64,000 nt of DNA from Bacteroidota bacterium (GTDB lineage Bacteria; Bacteroidota; Bacteroidia; Chitinophagales; LD1), in contig JADKJG010000006.1 in the NCBI GenBank assembly GCA_016722375.1, forward strand, positions 124,001-188,000, written 5' to 3'. Below, piece by piece: positions 16,098 to 25,993 of the stretch (position 1 is its first letter; each line of letters opens with the position of its first letter). The notes beneath the pieces are model-generated. The model made no database searches. It was not told the origin of the DNA and worked only from the letters and a program-made list of their open reading frames with translations. Position numbers and translations under genes: made by a program.

Positions 16098-17390
16098 ATG
16101 ACAATTCACTTCATGATGAAGTCAGACCAGAATAACCATAACACCCGCCCCTTTTTCTTCGCCTCTTATCTTACGCTGTTTTTCTGTTTAGGAATTTTGT
16201 TCGCTTCAGCCGAAGTGGATAAGGCTCAGTGGGCAGAAGGCAAGTCGCTTTTTAAGAGTAATTGTGCTGCCTGCCATAATCCAAAGGCAGACGGAACGGG
16301 TCCCGCTTTGGAAGGGGTGACGGCCCGTTGGGAGGCAGCCGGAGAGTTTAAAGGCAAATCGGGAAAGCAGTGGCTATACAGTTGGATTAAGAATTATAAT
16401 GATGACGTAAGCAGTGGTTATAAGTATGCGGTGGATATGGCCAATAGCCGGCCTGCATCTATGAACTTGTTCAACACTTTGAAGGATGAGGACATTGATA
16501 AGATACTCTTATATACGGAGAACCCGGATGCGGGTGGAGGGCCTGTAGCAAGTACAGCGGCCCCTGCTGCCGGAGCCGAGACTGCCAAAAAAGAAGGCCC
16601 GAGCGCTACTTTATATATATTCTTGGCTTTCTTGATTGTATTAGTGATTATCCTTGTCAGTGTCACCAACAAACTCGATAAGATAGTAGATGAAAAGAAG
16701 GGAATTGTTGCCGTACCCAAAAAGCCGTTTTGGAAAAGTGCGCGGTTCATTACTGCGGTGATATTGGTAGGCATTGTTTACTTAGGCTATATTACAGTGG
16801 ACGCTACGGTTCGTTTGGGTCGCCAACAAGGCTACCAGCCCGAACAGCCAATTAAGTTTTCACATGCACTGCACGCCGGAACTCATAAAATTGACTGCCA
16901 GTATTGTCACAGTACGGCCAATGAGGGGAAACATTCCAATATTCCATCGCTCAATACTTGTATGAATTGTCACAAGAATGTGAGCAAGGGTCCCAAGTAT
17001 GGTACAGAAGAAATTGCCAAGATTTATGCTGCGGTTGGTTGGGATGCTTATACAAAAGACTATACCAAGCCACAAACACCTATAGAATGGGTGCGTATTC
17101 ACAATCTACCTGATCATGTTTACTTTAATCACGCCCAGCACGTAAATGTGGGCAAGGTTAAATGTCAAACCTGCCACGGGCCTATAGAAACGATGGAAGA
17201 AGTATATCAATATTCTCCGCTCTCTATGGGATGGTGTATTAACTGCCACCGCAACACCGAGGTACAGTTTGCTTCTAATAATTTCTATTCTTCATTTGAA
17301 AAGCTTCACAAAGACCTCAAGGATAAGAAGATAGATAAAGTAACCGTTGCGACGGTGGGAGGAACGGAGTGTCAGCGTTGTCACTATTAA
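16098..17390 (+). CDS. actA: Alternative Complex III subunit ActA, multiheme cytochrome c fused to a monoheme domain
   Basis: About 430 residues. After a signal peptide (FFFASYLTLFFCLGILFASA) comes a class I cytochrome c domain with CAACH, then a linker, two membrane segments (about 170-190 and 210-230), and the ActA domain with five CxxCH sites: CQYCH, CMNCH, CQTCH, CINCH and CQRCH. ActA normally carries five hemes; here six are visible because of the N-terminal domain. It acts on the periplasmic side of the quinol:cytochrome c oxidoreductase. First gene of the operon; actB follows by 58 bp. The start is uncertain between 16074 and 16116. Confidence 0.92.
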   Translation: MTIHFMMKSDQNNHNTRPFFFASYLTLFFCLGILFASAEVDKAQWAEGKSLFKSNCAACHNPKADGTGPALEGVTARWEAAGEFKGKSGKQWLYSWIKNYNDDVSSGYKYAVDMANSRPASMNLFNTLKDEDIDKILLYTENPDAGGGPVASTAAPAAGAETAKKEGPSATLYIFLAFLIVLVIILVSVTNKLDKIVDEKKGIVAVPKKPFWKSARFITAVILVGIVYLGYITVDATVRLGRQQGYQPEQPIKFSHALHAGTHKIDCQYCHSTANEGKHSNIPSLNTCMNCHKNVSKGPKYGTEEIAKIYAAVGWDAYTKDYTKPQTPIEWVRIHNLPDHVYFNHAQHVNVGKVKCQTCHGPIETMEEVYQYSPLSMGWCINCHRNTEVQFASNNFYSSFEKLHKDLKDKKIDKVTVATVGGTECQRCHY

Positions 17391-17448
17391 TAGATTATTT
17401 CAAAAGAAAAAAGAAACGGAAATTACAATCTCAATAGAATAAAAAAAC

Positions 17449-20400
17449 ATGGCTGAGAAAATATACTGGAAAGGACTTGAAGAGAAGGAGGATACGGAAG
17501 GCTTTCGTGCCATCGCAAATAAAGAATTCAGCGAGGAGCTGCCGGTGTTAAATTCGATTGTAGAACCGATTTCAACCGGCAATTCGAATCGTCGTGATTT
17601 CCTCAAGATGCTGGGTTTCAGTGTGAGTGCTGCCGTGGTAGCTGCCAGTTGTGAAATGCCGGTGCGCAAATCAATACCTTATGTATGGAGACCAGAAGAA
17701 ATTGCTCCGGGTATCGCTAATTTTTATGCTACTACTTTTTACCAAGGGGGAGACTATACCGCTGTCATCGTCAAGACCAGAGAAGGCCGTCCGATTAAGA
17801 TAGAGGGAAGAAATAAGAAACATGCCCGTGTGACCAAGGGCGGAACTAGTGCAAGAACTCAGGCCTCTGTGTTGAGTTTATATGATGGCGCCCGCTATAA
17901 AGGTCCGAAAAGTGGAAAAGAGAACATTACTTGGGAAACTGCGGACAAGGAAATAGGAGAGAAGTTAAAGGCCGCCGCCTCTACAGGCAAGGTGGTGCTA
18001 TTTTCTTCTTCGGTGATTTCGCCTTCTACCAAAGCGGTGATTGCTGATTTTGGGAAATCATTGGGCGACAAATTTGAGCATTTGGTTTACGACGGGGTTT
18101 CTTATTCAGGGATGCTTGATGCTAATGAGAAATCATTCGGAAAGCGCTTGATTCCCTCCTACAACTTTGCGAATGCTAAGTTGATAGTAGGTGTAGGAGC
18201 TGATTTTCTCGGTACTTGGCTTTCGCCCGTTGAATTTTCTGCGGACTATGCCATCAATCGCCGTGTAGCCAAGGATAGAAAAGAAATGAGTCGGCACATT
18301 CAAATTGAATCTGTGCCTACAATTACCGGTTATAAGTCTGATACTAGGATTCCAGTAAGTCCTTCTGACGAACTGTCTGCCTTGGTTGACATATATAATG
18401 TCGTAACCGGTAGTGGTTCAGCAAAAAATGAAAAGGTAGGCAAAGCGGCGCAGGAACTGTTGGCTGCGAAAGGTACTTCCTTAGTGGTGAGCGGTTCAAA
18501 CGATATGAACGCCCAGTTATTGGCGAATGCGATTAACAATGCCTTGGGTAATTATGGAAGCACCATTACCTGGGATCGTCCTTATAATACCAAGCAAGGT
18601 TCTGATAAGGCAGTAACTTCTTTAATTTCAGGTTTGAATGACGGAAGTATTAAAGGAGTGCTCTTCTATGAATCGAATCCAGTATTTACTTCATCTGAGA
18701 AGGGTTTGGCGGAAGCATTAAAGAAAGCAGATGTCAGTGTTTCCTTTGCCAATCGTTTAGACGAAACCTCCCTAGCTTGCGGATATGTTTGCCCTGACAG
18801 TCACTGGTTAGAAAGTTGGAACGATGCCGAACCGAAGGCAGGGATTTTCAATACGGCACAACCGGCTATTTCAAAATTATTCGATACCCGCCAGGTGCAG
18901 GAAACATTAATGAGATGGTCTGGCAATGCTGGTTCTTATTATGAATTTATTCAGAAGTATTGGGAGTCTAATATCTATCCGAAGCAGAAAGAATATCCAG
19001 CTTTCTGGGCTTTTTGGGACAATGTCGTTGCAGATGGTGAGGTAGAAACGGCTACCACTTCAAGTGCTTCCTTTAACGGGGTTGGTGTGGGCGAAGCAGC
19101 AAGTGCCTTAGCCGCAACTTCTTCTTCACTGAATGGGGTACAGGTGAAATTTTACGAATCTATTGCCGTAGGTGATGGATATTGGAGTGATAATCCGTGG
19201 TTGCAGGAATTGCCGGATCCGGTTTCTAAGATTACTTGGGACAATTACATCCTTGCCAATCCAAGTTGGATGGTGAAGAATGGGTACAATCTTGATCCGG
19301 ACTTTAAAGAGAAAAGATACGCTATAGCCAAGTTAACTGCTAATGGGCAGTCCGTAGAGCTTCCCGTAGTGGGTGTTCCGGGAACCCCGGTAGGAACCTT
19401 TGGTATCGCCGTAGGATATGGAAGGGAAGCGGTAGCTCACGACGAATTGAAAATAGGAAAAAATGTATTCCAGATGTTTTCTAAGAGCGGTGATAATTTC
19501 ACCGACATCGCGAAAGCAACGATTGAAAATACTGGTAAATCCACTCAGGTAGCTATTACGCAAACACACTTCAATATTACTTTGAAGGATTTAGGTGGTG
19601 TGCATACAAGAAAGGTGGTGAAAGAAACCACCTTGAAGGAATATCAAAAAAATCTGGCTGCCGGAAATGAAGACCGCGCGGAGATTTTGGAGGAGATGGT
19701 GACCCTTTATTACAAGCACGATCGCCCGGGCCAACACTGGACTATGGTGGTGGACTTAAATACCTGTACTGGTTGCGGTTCTTGTGTTGTTGCATGTAAT
19801 GCAGAAAATAATGTTCCGGTAGTTGGAAAAGATGAGGTTCGTCGCAGCCGCGAAATGCACTGGATGCGGATTGACCGTTACTATACCGGAACCGTGGACA
19901 ACCCGGATGTAGTATTCCAACCCATGCTTTGTCAGCATTGCGATAACGCCCCTTGCGAAAACGTTTGTCCGGTTGCAGCTACGAATCATAGCTCGGAAGG
20001 ATTGAACCAGATGGCTTATAACCGTTGTATTGGCACTCGTTATTGCGCCAATAACTGTCCTTATAAAGTAAGAAGATTTAACTGGTATGATTATCAACAG
20101 GCAGATGCTTTCGATAAGAAGTATCACACCAGCAATGATATGCACGTTGCCTCTGAAACTCTTGGCTTGCATGAACCGCTGACCCGTATGGTGTTGAACC
20201 CTGACGTGACCGTTCGTTCAAGAGGAGTCATGGAAAAATGTTCTTTCTGTGTTCAGAGACTTCAATCAGGTAAGTTGGAAGCTAAAAAGGGAAGCCGTCC
20301 ATTGACCGGACTTGTTTTAGATCCAGACGGAACAGTGAAAGAGTATGGCGACATTCACACAGCGTGTCAAACAGCTTGTCCGACCAACGCTATTACCTTT

Positions 20401-20574
20401 GGAGATAGAAACAATAAGGAAAGCGAAGTGTCGAAGAAGTTCGCTGATGAAAGAGCATTTGGTGTTATTGAAGAGATTCATACCATGCCGAATGTATTAT
20501 ATCTCACTCAGGTCAGAAATCGTGAAGAAGAAAAGAAGTATGAGGTAATAGATTATTACCACGAAAAAGCATAG
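17449..20574 (+). CDS. actB: Alternative Complex III subunit ActB, molybdopterin-like plus Fe-S protein
   Basis: A 1041-residue protein with a Tat-type signal near residue 45 (SNRRDFLKMLGFSVSAA), a molybdopterin oxidoreductase-like domain (about 60-620), and a C-terminal ferredoxin domain (about 730-1020). The iron-sulfur ligands are in CTGCGSCVVAC, CQHCDNAPCENVCP, CIGTRYCANNCP, CSFC and CQTACP. In ActB the first domain has lost its molybdenum cofactor, while the Fe-S clusters pass electrons from quinol toward the cytochromes. Gene order and length are standard. Confidence 0.95.
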   Translation: MAEKIYWKGLEEKEDTEGFRAIANKEFSEELPVLNSIVEPISTGNSNRRDFLKMLGFSVSAAVVAASCEMPVRKSIPYVWRPEEIAPGIANFYATTFYQGGDYTAVIVKTREGRPIKIEGRNKKHARVTKGGTSARTQASVLSLYDGARYKGPKSGKENITWETADKEIGEKLKAAASTGKVVLFSSSVISPSTKAVIADFGKSLGDKFEHLVYDGVSYSGMLDANEKSFGKRLIPSYNFANAKLIVGVGADFLGTWLSPVEFSADYAINRRVAKDRKEMSRHIQIESVPTITGYKSDTRIPVSPSDELSALVDIYNVVTGSGSAKNEKVGKAAQELLAAKGTSLVVSGSNDMNAQLLANAINNALGNYGSTITWDRPYNTKQGSDKAVTSLISGLNDGSIKGVLFYESNPVFTSSEKGLAEALKKADVSVSFANRLDETSLACGYVCPDSHWLESWNDAEPKAGIFNTAQPAISKLFDTRQVQETLMRWSGNAGSYYEFIQKYWESNIYPKQKEYPAFWAFWDNVVADGEVETATTSSASFNGVGVGEAASALAATSSSLNGVQVKFYESIAVGDGYWSDNPWLQELPDPVSKITWDNYILANPSWMVKNGYNLDPDFKEKRYAIAKLTANGQSVELPVVGVPGTPVGTFGIAVGYGREAVAHDELKIGKNVFQMFSKSGDNFTDIAKATIENTGKSTQVAITQTHFNITLKDLGGVHTRKVVKETTLKEYQKNLAAGNEDRAEILEEMVTLYYKHDRPGQHWTMVVDLNTCTGCGSCVVACNAENNVPVVGKDEVRRSREMHWMRIDRYYTGTVDNPDVVFQPMLCQHCDNAPCENVCPVAATNHSSEGLNQMAYNRCIGTRYCANNCPYKVRRFNWYDYQQADAFDKKYHTSNDMHVASETLGLHEPLTRMVLNPDVTVRSRGVMEKCSFCVQRLQSGKLEAKKGSRPLTGLVLDPDGTVKEYGDIHTACQTACPTNAITFGDRNNKESEVSKKFADERAFGVIEEIHTMPNVLYLTQVRNREEEKKYEVIDYYHEKA

Positions 20575-20616
20575 GAAGGAAACAGATTATCTTACTAATA
20601 GAATTAAGTAATAAAA

Positions 20617-22068
20617 ATGCACGCATACGAATCAGAATTCCGGGAGCCGCTCATTAATGGGATGGACAAGAATTACACCAAGATCACGGATGACTTGGTG
20701 GCTCCTACCGAAAGAAATTCAACGCTTTGGTGGATTATGACCTTATTGACCGGTGCCGGTTCCGTTTTCTTTGTATTTTGTTTAGCCTGGACAGTTTGGT
20801 TTGGAATAGGTACCTGGGGTTTGAATAAAACTGTGGGCTGGGCATGGGATATTACCAATTTCGTTTGGTGGATTGGTATCGGCCACGCAGGAACCTTAAT
20901 TTCTGCCATTCTACTTTTGTTTCGTCAGAGATATAGAACCGGAATCAACCGCGCAGCAGAGGCGATGACCATCTTCGCGGTAATTTGTGCAGGGATGTTT
21001 CCTATCTTTCACATGGGTCGTGTATGGGATGCTCCTTTCATCTTCCCTATTCCGAATACGAGAGGTCCACTATGGGTGAATTTTAACTCACCACTTCTTT
21101 GGGATGTATTTGCTATCTCAACTTACTTTTCTGTCTCTCTACTATTCTGGTACTCTGGACTCATGCCTGATTTCGGCACCATACGTGACCGGGCTAAAGG
21201 GAAAGTGAGAAAATGGATATACAATATGCTATCCTTTGGCTGGCAAGGTTCGGCAAAGCAATGGCAACGTTTTGAGTCATTGGCATTGGTGCTCTCAGGT
21301 CTGTCAACCCCTCTGGTTCTTTCCGTACATACAATAGTATCTTTTGACTTCGCCACATCGGTTATACCAGGATGGCACACCACCATTTTCCCTCCATACT
21401 TTGTGGCTGGAGCTATTTTCTCTGGCTTTGCTATGGTGGAAACCCTGATGCTGATTAGCCGAAAGGTATTTAATCTGGAAGATTACATCACGGTTAACCA
21501 CATTGAATCTATGAACAAGATTATTGTTCTAACGGGTTCAATAGTCGGTATAGCCTACTTGACTGAGTTATTTATTGCCTGGTATTCTGGATTCTTGTAT
21601 GAGCAGTTTGCTTTCTACAATCGTATTCTTGGTAAATATTTCTGGGCTTATATGATTATGATGAGTTGTAATGTAATTACTCCTCAGTTCTACTGGTTTA
21701 AGAAAATCCGTCGTAACCTGTATATCACCTTCATACTTTCCATCTTCGTAAACATCGGGATGTGGTTTGAGCGGTTCGTCATCATCGTTACCTCTTTGGC
21801 TGATGATTATCTTCCTTCTAGTTGGGCCTATTTTTCACCAACTTGGGTGGATATCGGAATTTACACGGGTTCCATCAGCGTATTTTTATTCCTGTTCTTA
21901 TTGTTCTCCCGCTTCTTCCCAACAATAGCTATCGCCGAAGTGAAAGCTATTTTCAGAATATCATCTGAAGCGGCGAAGGCAGAAAGAGCTAAGAAAGAAG
22001 GAGCGCCCCATAGCGGTTTTGTAGGGTTACAAACGGTAGGCCCCTTAGATAAGGATGCTAAAGGATAG
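20617..22068 (+). CDS. actC: Alternative Complex III subunit ActC (NrfD-like)
   Basis: A 483-residue protein with about ten membrane segments and the NrfD/PsrC layout, including FVWWIGIGHAGTLISAILLL in the second helix and HTIVSFDFATSVIPGWHTTI. NrfD-type subunits bind quinol in the membrane; ActC and ActF are the paired quinol-side subunits. It lies 42 bp after actB and 25 bp before actD. Confidence 0.95.
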   Translation: MHAYESEFREPLINGMDKNYTKITDDLVAPTERNSTLWWIMTLLTGAGSVFFVFCLAWTVWFGIGTWGLNKTVGWAWDITNFVWWIGIGHAGTLISAILLLFRQRYRTGINRAAEAMTIFAVICAGMFPIFHMGRVWDAPFIFPIPNTRGPLWVNFNSPLLWDVFAISTYFSVSLLFWYSGLMPDFGTIRDRAKGKVRKWIYNMLSFGWQGSAKQWQRFESLALVLSGLSTPLVLSVHTIVSFDFATSVIPGWHTTIFPPYFVAGAIFSGFAMVETLMLISRKVFNLEDYITVNHIESMNKIIVLTGSIVGIAYLTELFIAWYSGFLYEQFAFYNRILGKYFWAYMIMMSCNVITPQFYWFKKIRRNLYITFILSIFVNIGMWFERFVIIVTSLADDYLPSSWAYFSPTWVDIGIYTGSISVFLFLFLLFSRFFPTIAIAEVKAIFRISSEAAKAERAKKEGAPHSGFVGLQTVGPLDKDAKG

Positions 22069-22093
22069 TTGATTAAAAAATACATTAGATAAA

Positions 22094-22636
22094 ATGACAA
22101 GTAATAAGTTTATCGTATCGCTTTGGGACCATGAAGAAGTTTACCTTCATGCAATTGAGAAAATCCGGGCAAAAGGGATTGAGATTTATGATAGCCTCAC
22201 GCCATTCCCGGTTCATGGATTGGAAGATGCTTTAGGGTATCAGGAAAGTCGGTTGCATACTGCCGGGTTTTATTTTGGAGCTACGGGAACAATTCTATCG
22301 CTGGCATTCATGTCTTGGGTGATGGCCTCTAACTATCCGATTGATTTCGGTGGAAAGCCTAATTGGCCGATACTTTCGTTTATTCCCATCACCTTCGAGA
22401 TAACTGTATTGTTTTCGGCATGGGGAATGACGCTGACTTATCTAGTAAGAAACAAATTATGGCCCGGAAGAGTTCCCAGAATCTATGACAAGAGGACTAC
22501 GGATGACCGCTTTGCTTTGGTTTTTGATGCTGAAAAACTTTCAGAATCTGAAATGAATAGTATCAAAGGGCTTTGCCAAATGGAAGGAGCCGTAGAAGTG
22601 AGAGACCGCATCTTTGCAGAGAATGAGGCATTATAA
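22094..22636 (+). CDS. actD: Alternative Complex III subunit ActD (DUF3341)
   Basis: A 180-residue protein with a soluble N-terminus (about 1-55, with SLTPFPVHGLEDALGY, typical of DUF3341), two membrane helices (about 57-77 and 95-120) and a C-terminal soluble tail. DUF3341 proteins are the ActD subunits of Alternative Complex III, membrane anchors without cofactor. The stop is 22 bp before the actE start. Confidence 0.93.
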   Translation: MTSNKFIVSLWDHEEVYLHAIEKIRAKGIEIYDSLTPFPVHGLEDALGYQESRLHTAGFYFGATGTILSLAFMSWVMASNYPIDFGGKPNWPILSFIPITFEITVLFSAWGMTLTYLVRNKLWPGRVPRIYDKRTTDDRFALVFDAEKLSESEMNSIKGLCQMEGAVEVRDRIFAENEAL

Positions 22637-22658
22637 AAAAGGAAACAGCAACTCTGAA

Positions 22659-23363
22659 ATGAAAAAATCAATGATAAAATTTATTCCGGTGGTGATGGCA
22701 ACCTTGATGATTGCATCATGCGGGACTGATTCGCGAAAACCGGGGAAAATATACATGCCGGACATGACTTATTCTAATGCCTATGAAACTTATTCTGCTA
22801 TGCCGACGGATAGCGGAGCGGGCAGTCAAAGTTCAGCTAGGAAGCCGGTGCCGGGAACTATTCCTTACGGATATATACCCGATGACAATGCTATTAAAAC
22901 AAACCCATCATTGTTAATGAGCTATGTCATTAAGAATCACTATACCCATGCGACTGCAAATTGGCAAGAGGAGTTTGATCGAGCTGGCAAGGAAATTAGC
23001 AACCCCATAGCTTATTCAGATGAGAATCTTGCCGAGGGGAAAAGATTATACAACATAAATTGTACCCCTTGTCATGGTGAAAAGGGGGAAGGTAATGGCC
23101 AATTAGTTGAATTGCCCGATGGTAATGATGGGCCTTATACTTCCAGACCTCCTGCCTATACAAGCAGGCTTCCGCAAATTAATGATGGCAACATGTTTTA
23201 TGTAGTGAGTTATGGAAAAAATATGATGGGTGGATATGGATTTCAACTTTCTGTAAAGGAAAGATGGCAGGTGATTCACTATATCAAAAGCCTAGCGGGT
23301 ATTAAGGGGGATGGAAGTACCGCTATGATTAATGACACGGCAGATGTGTCAAAGACGAAATAA
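22659..23363 (+). CDS. actE: Alternative Complex III subunit ActE, monoheme cytochrome c lipoprotein
   Basis: A 234-residue protein with a lipoprotein signal ending in MIASC (Cys about residue 21) and one heme site, CTPCH, in YNINCTPCHGEKGEGNGQL. The distal methionine is probably in KNMMGGYGFQL. ActE is the periplasmic, lipid-anchored cytochrome that hands electrons to the oxidase or to a soluble cytochrome c. I use the ATG at 22659 because the longer frame from 22614 overlaps actD and delays the signal peptide. Confidence 0.92.
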   Translation: MKKSMIKFIPVVMATLMIASCGTDSRKPGKIYMPDMTYSNAYETYSAMPTDSGAGSQSSARKPVPGTIPYGYIPDDNAIKTNPSLLMSYVIKNHYTHATANWQEEFDRAGKEISNPIAYSDENLAEGKRLYNINCTPCHGEKGEGNGQLVELPDGNDGPYTSRPPAYTSRLPQINDGNMFYVVSYGKNMMGGYGFQLSVKERWQVIHYIKSLAGIKGDGSTAMINDTADVSKTK

Positions 23364-23394
23364 CATTCAGAAACAGTAGATATAAATTAAGACG

Positions 23395-24807
23395 ATGACA
23401 GAAACTTTTGAATTTACCAGTAAGCTTAAAAAGAACCTTTTCTATATGATGGGTGCGGGAGTATTGGGTATTCTCCTGCTTTTGATGTACCCCCAAAATA
23501 ATTTCGCTCGTCTTTGGTCAAATATTCTGGCCAATACATACTACTTTACAGGGATCGGATTATTTGGACTGTTCGTCGTTGCTTCTACCCAATTAGCTTA
23601 TGGTGGATGGCAGACATTGATGAAAAGAATTTTTCTTTCGCTTTCCGCTTTTACTCGTTATGGAGGATTTGTTTTGGCCATCATTTTAGTTTTGGGCATT
23701 TTCGATTTTCACTCTTTGTATGATCATGTAAAGCATATTATGCATACAAGTCCGGTACCCGCTCATTATTCAACCAAGGTGATTTATTTTTCCACTGCTT
23801 TTTGGGTGGGTCGTGTTGTATTATATGCAGTGCTGTGGTATGCGTTTTCAATCATCATGGATAATTTCTTTGCTAGAACGGACCAAACAGATCCCAAAGT
23901 ATATAAAAAATCTAAATTGTTATCAGCTGCGTTTATAGTTGTATTTGCCGTAACAGAGTCTGCCGTAAGTTGGGATATGATTATGAGTCTTGATACTCAT
24001 TGGTATTCTACTCTTTTTGGATGGTATAATTTTGCGAGCTACGGTTGTGGAGCATGGGCCATGACTATTTTGTTGGTAATTTATCTGAAATCACTGGGGT
24101 ATTTACAAAGAGTGAACGAGAACCACGTGCATGATTTAGGTAAAATGTTATTTGGCTTTTCCATCTTATGGGCCTACATGTGGTTTGATCAAATCATGTT
24201 GCAGTGGTTTGCTAATATGCCTGAAGAAACATCCTTTTGGATCAAGCGTTTCGATGTAGACTTTTTTAAAGGCACTATCTTTTTATCCTTAATCATTAAT
24301 TTTGTTTTCCCTTTATTTTTTCTAATCAAAAGAGGACCAAAAAGAAATTTCAAAATGATTGGTTTTGGGGCTGCTTTATTAGTTTTTGGTCACTATCTAG
24401 ATTTTTTCAATTATACTTTCGTTGAGCCAAACTGGAATAAGGAAGAAATGCACCAAGAAGGAGGTTTGAATGAGGAAGCCATGAACAAAAATGAAAAGGT
24501 GGTATTTTATGCTGAGGCCGGGCAGAGTGGACATGCGATGAGTGATGCCACTAAACCTACTCAAAATACAGACGCTGTTGTTACCGAAGTGAAAGCCCAC
24601 GGACATGCAGCGGCTGAAGGCCATATTTCGGAGGAAGCTCCCGAAAAGAATTTTGCAGGAATAGGTATTGGAGAGTTATTGATTTTTGTTGGATTTTTAG
24701 GAGTATTTTTGTATCTATTCTTTAAGAATCTCGCGAAGCGCCCGATTATTCCTGAAAATGATCCGTACCTGAAGGAAGGCGAGAAGTTGGTAGTCACTTA
24801 CGCGTAA
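23395..24807 (+). CDS. actF: Alternative Complex III subunit ActF (NrfD-like)
   Basis: A 470-residue protein with about ten membrane segments, homologous in layout to ActC, with SAVSWDMIMSLDTHWYSTLF and LWAYMWFDQIMLQWFAN as family landmarks. A His/Glu-rich loop (about 355-415, with GHAMSD and AHGHAAAEGH) precedes the last helix. It completes the actABCDEF set; coxB begins 38 bp downstream, so complex III and oxidase are cotranscribed. Confidence 0.94.
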   Translation: MTETFEFTSKLKKNLFYMMGAGVLGILLLLMYPQNNFARLWSNILANTYYFTGIGLFGLFVVASTQLAYGGWQTLMKRIFLSLSAFTRYGGFVLAIILVLGIFDFHSLYDHVKHIMHTSPVPAHYSTKVIYFSTAFWVGRVVLYAVLWYAFSIIMDNFFARTDQTDPKVYKKSKLLSAAFIVVFAVTESAVSWDMIMSLDTHWYSTLFGWYNFASYGCGAWAMTILLVIYLKSLGYLQRVNENHVHDLGKMLFGFSILWAYMWFDQIMLQWFANMPEETSFWIKRFDVDFFKGTIFLSLIINFVFPLFFLIKRGPKRNFKMIGFGAALLVFGHYLDFFNYTFVEPNWNKEEMHQEGGLNEEAMNKNEKVVFYAEAGQSGHAMSDATKPTQNTDAVVTEVKAHGHAAAEGHISEEAPEKNFAGIGIGELLIFVGFLGVFLYLFFKNLAKRPIIPENDPYLKEGEKLVVTYA

Positions 24808-24845
24808 TTAAAATTGAGTAACAGAAAGCACGAAACGAAATCATC

Positions 24846-25964
24846 ATGGTAGCATTTATAAGTTTTGCAATTATTGTTTTGTTGTTTGTCGTTCTTGTTT
24901 TGATAGCAAGAGCGAATGAACTGACGATAGAATTGAAGGAGGGGAAGCGCGACTACATCAACCAGAGTCGTATTAACGGGTATTTAATGCTTGGTTTTTT
25001 GATATTGATGCTCGCCGGTTCGGCATACGCATTTAAAGAATTCATGCCTTTAATGCTTCCTAAAGCGGCATCCATTCACGGGGTCAAAACAGATTATTTG
25101 TTCAACGTGACCATGTTGATTATCCTAGTTGTATTTGTGTTAACTCATATTGCGCTGTTCTATTTTGCTTATCGCTACAATGAGAGTTTTGGACATGAGG
25201 CATACTATTACCCGCATAACAATACGCTGGAAGTAATATGGACTATGGTTCCCGTAGTTGTCCTGACCGGTTTGATTGCAATGGGGATGTATGAGTGGTT
25301 TGCTATTTTTAATACTGAAGCACGAGATAAAAATATGATGGTGATAGAGGTGACGGGCAAACAGTTTAACTGGATGATACGTTATTCAGGAAAGGACGGA
25401 AAGTTTGGCGAGCGCATTATTGATACAGAGCATGTTTCTCCAACGAACGAATTGGGAATTAACTGGAAAGACCCCAAAAGCCACGATGACTTTATGGCGG
25501 ATAAATTGTATCTAGTAAAAAACAAACCCGTATTGATGAAGCTGGGTGCTCAGGATGTAATTCATAGTTTTTTTCTACCGCATTTTCGCGTTAAGATGGA
25601 CTGTGTTCCGGGCATTCCGACGGAGTTTTATTTTGTTCCCACGATGACTACAGAGGAGATGCGCGAATACTTGAGCCATGAGCCTTGGTGGCAGACCATC
25701 AACCCTGAAACAGGTCAACCTCGCTGGCAAACGTTCAAATATGAATTAGCCTGCGCAGAACTTTGCGGCAAATCACACTTTGGTATGCAGCGTGATGTGG
25801 AAGTAGTGAGCCAAGCGGATTATGATATTTGGTTTAATAAACAGACCTCCATATATGATGCGACAGTGAAAACAGCCATGATAAAAGAAGAGGAGAACCC
25901 GACACAACTTTCAGCAACTGAGGAAAATGAAGGTAAGAAACCGCAAGCGATGCTTGCCAAGTAA
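24846..25964 (+). CDS. coxB: Cytochrome c oxidase subunit II
   Basis: A 372-residue protein. Membrane helices lie at about 3-21, 47-65, 90-112 and 128-150, more than the usual two. The CuA domain has VIHSFFLPHFRVKMDCVPG with the first His ligand and CAELCGKSHFGMQ, which holds the two Cys, a His and the Met. It accepts electrons from a cytochrome c (probably the Act cytochromes) and passes them to subunit I. No heme c domain is fused. Confidence 0.95.
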   Translation: MVAFISFAIIVLLFVVLVLIARANELTIELKEGKRDYINQSRINGYLMLGFLILMLAGSAYAFKEFMPLMLPKAASIHGVKTDYLFNVTMLIILVVFVLTHIALFYFAYRYNESFGHEAYYYPHNNTLEVIWTMVPVVVLTGLIAMGMYEWFAIFNTEARDKNMMVIEVTGKQFNWMIRYSGKDGKFGERIIDTEHVSPTNELGINWKDPKSHDDFMADKLYLVKNKPVLMKLGAQDVIHSFFLPHFRVKMDCVPGIPTEFYFVPTMTTEEMREYLSHEPWWQTINPETGQPRWQTFKYELACAELCGKSHFGMQRDVEVVSQADYDIWFNKQTSIYDATVKTAMIKEEENPTQLSATEENEGKKPQAMLAK

Positions 25965-25993
25965 ATAGTTTAAGGAACATAATTCAAAGAAAT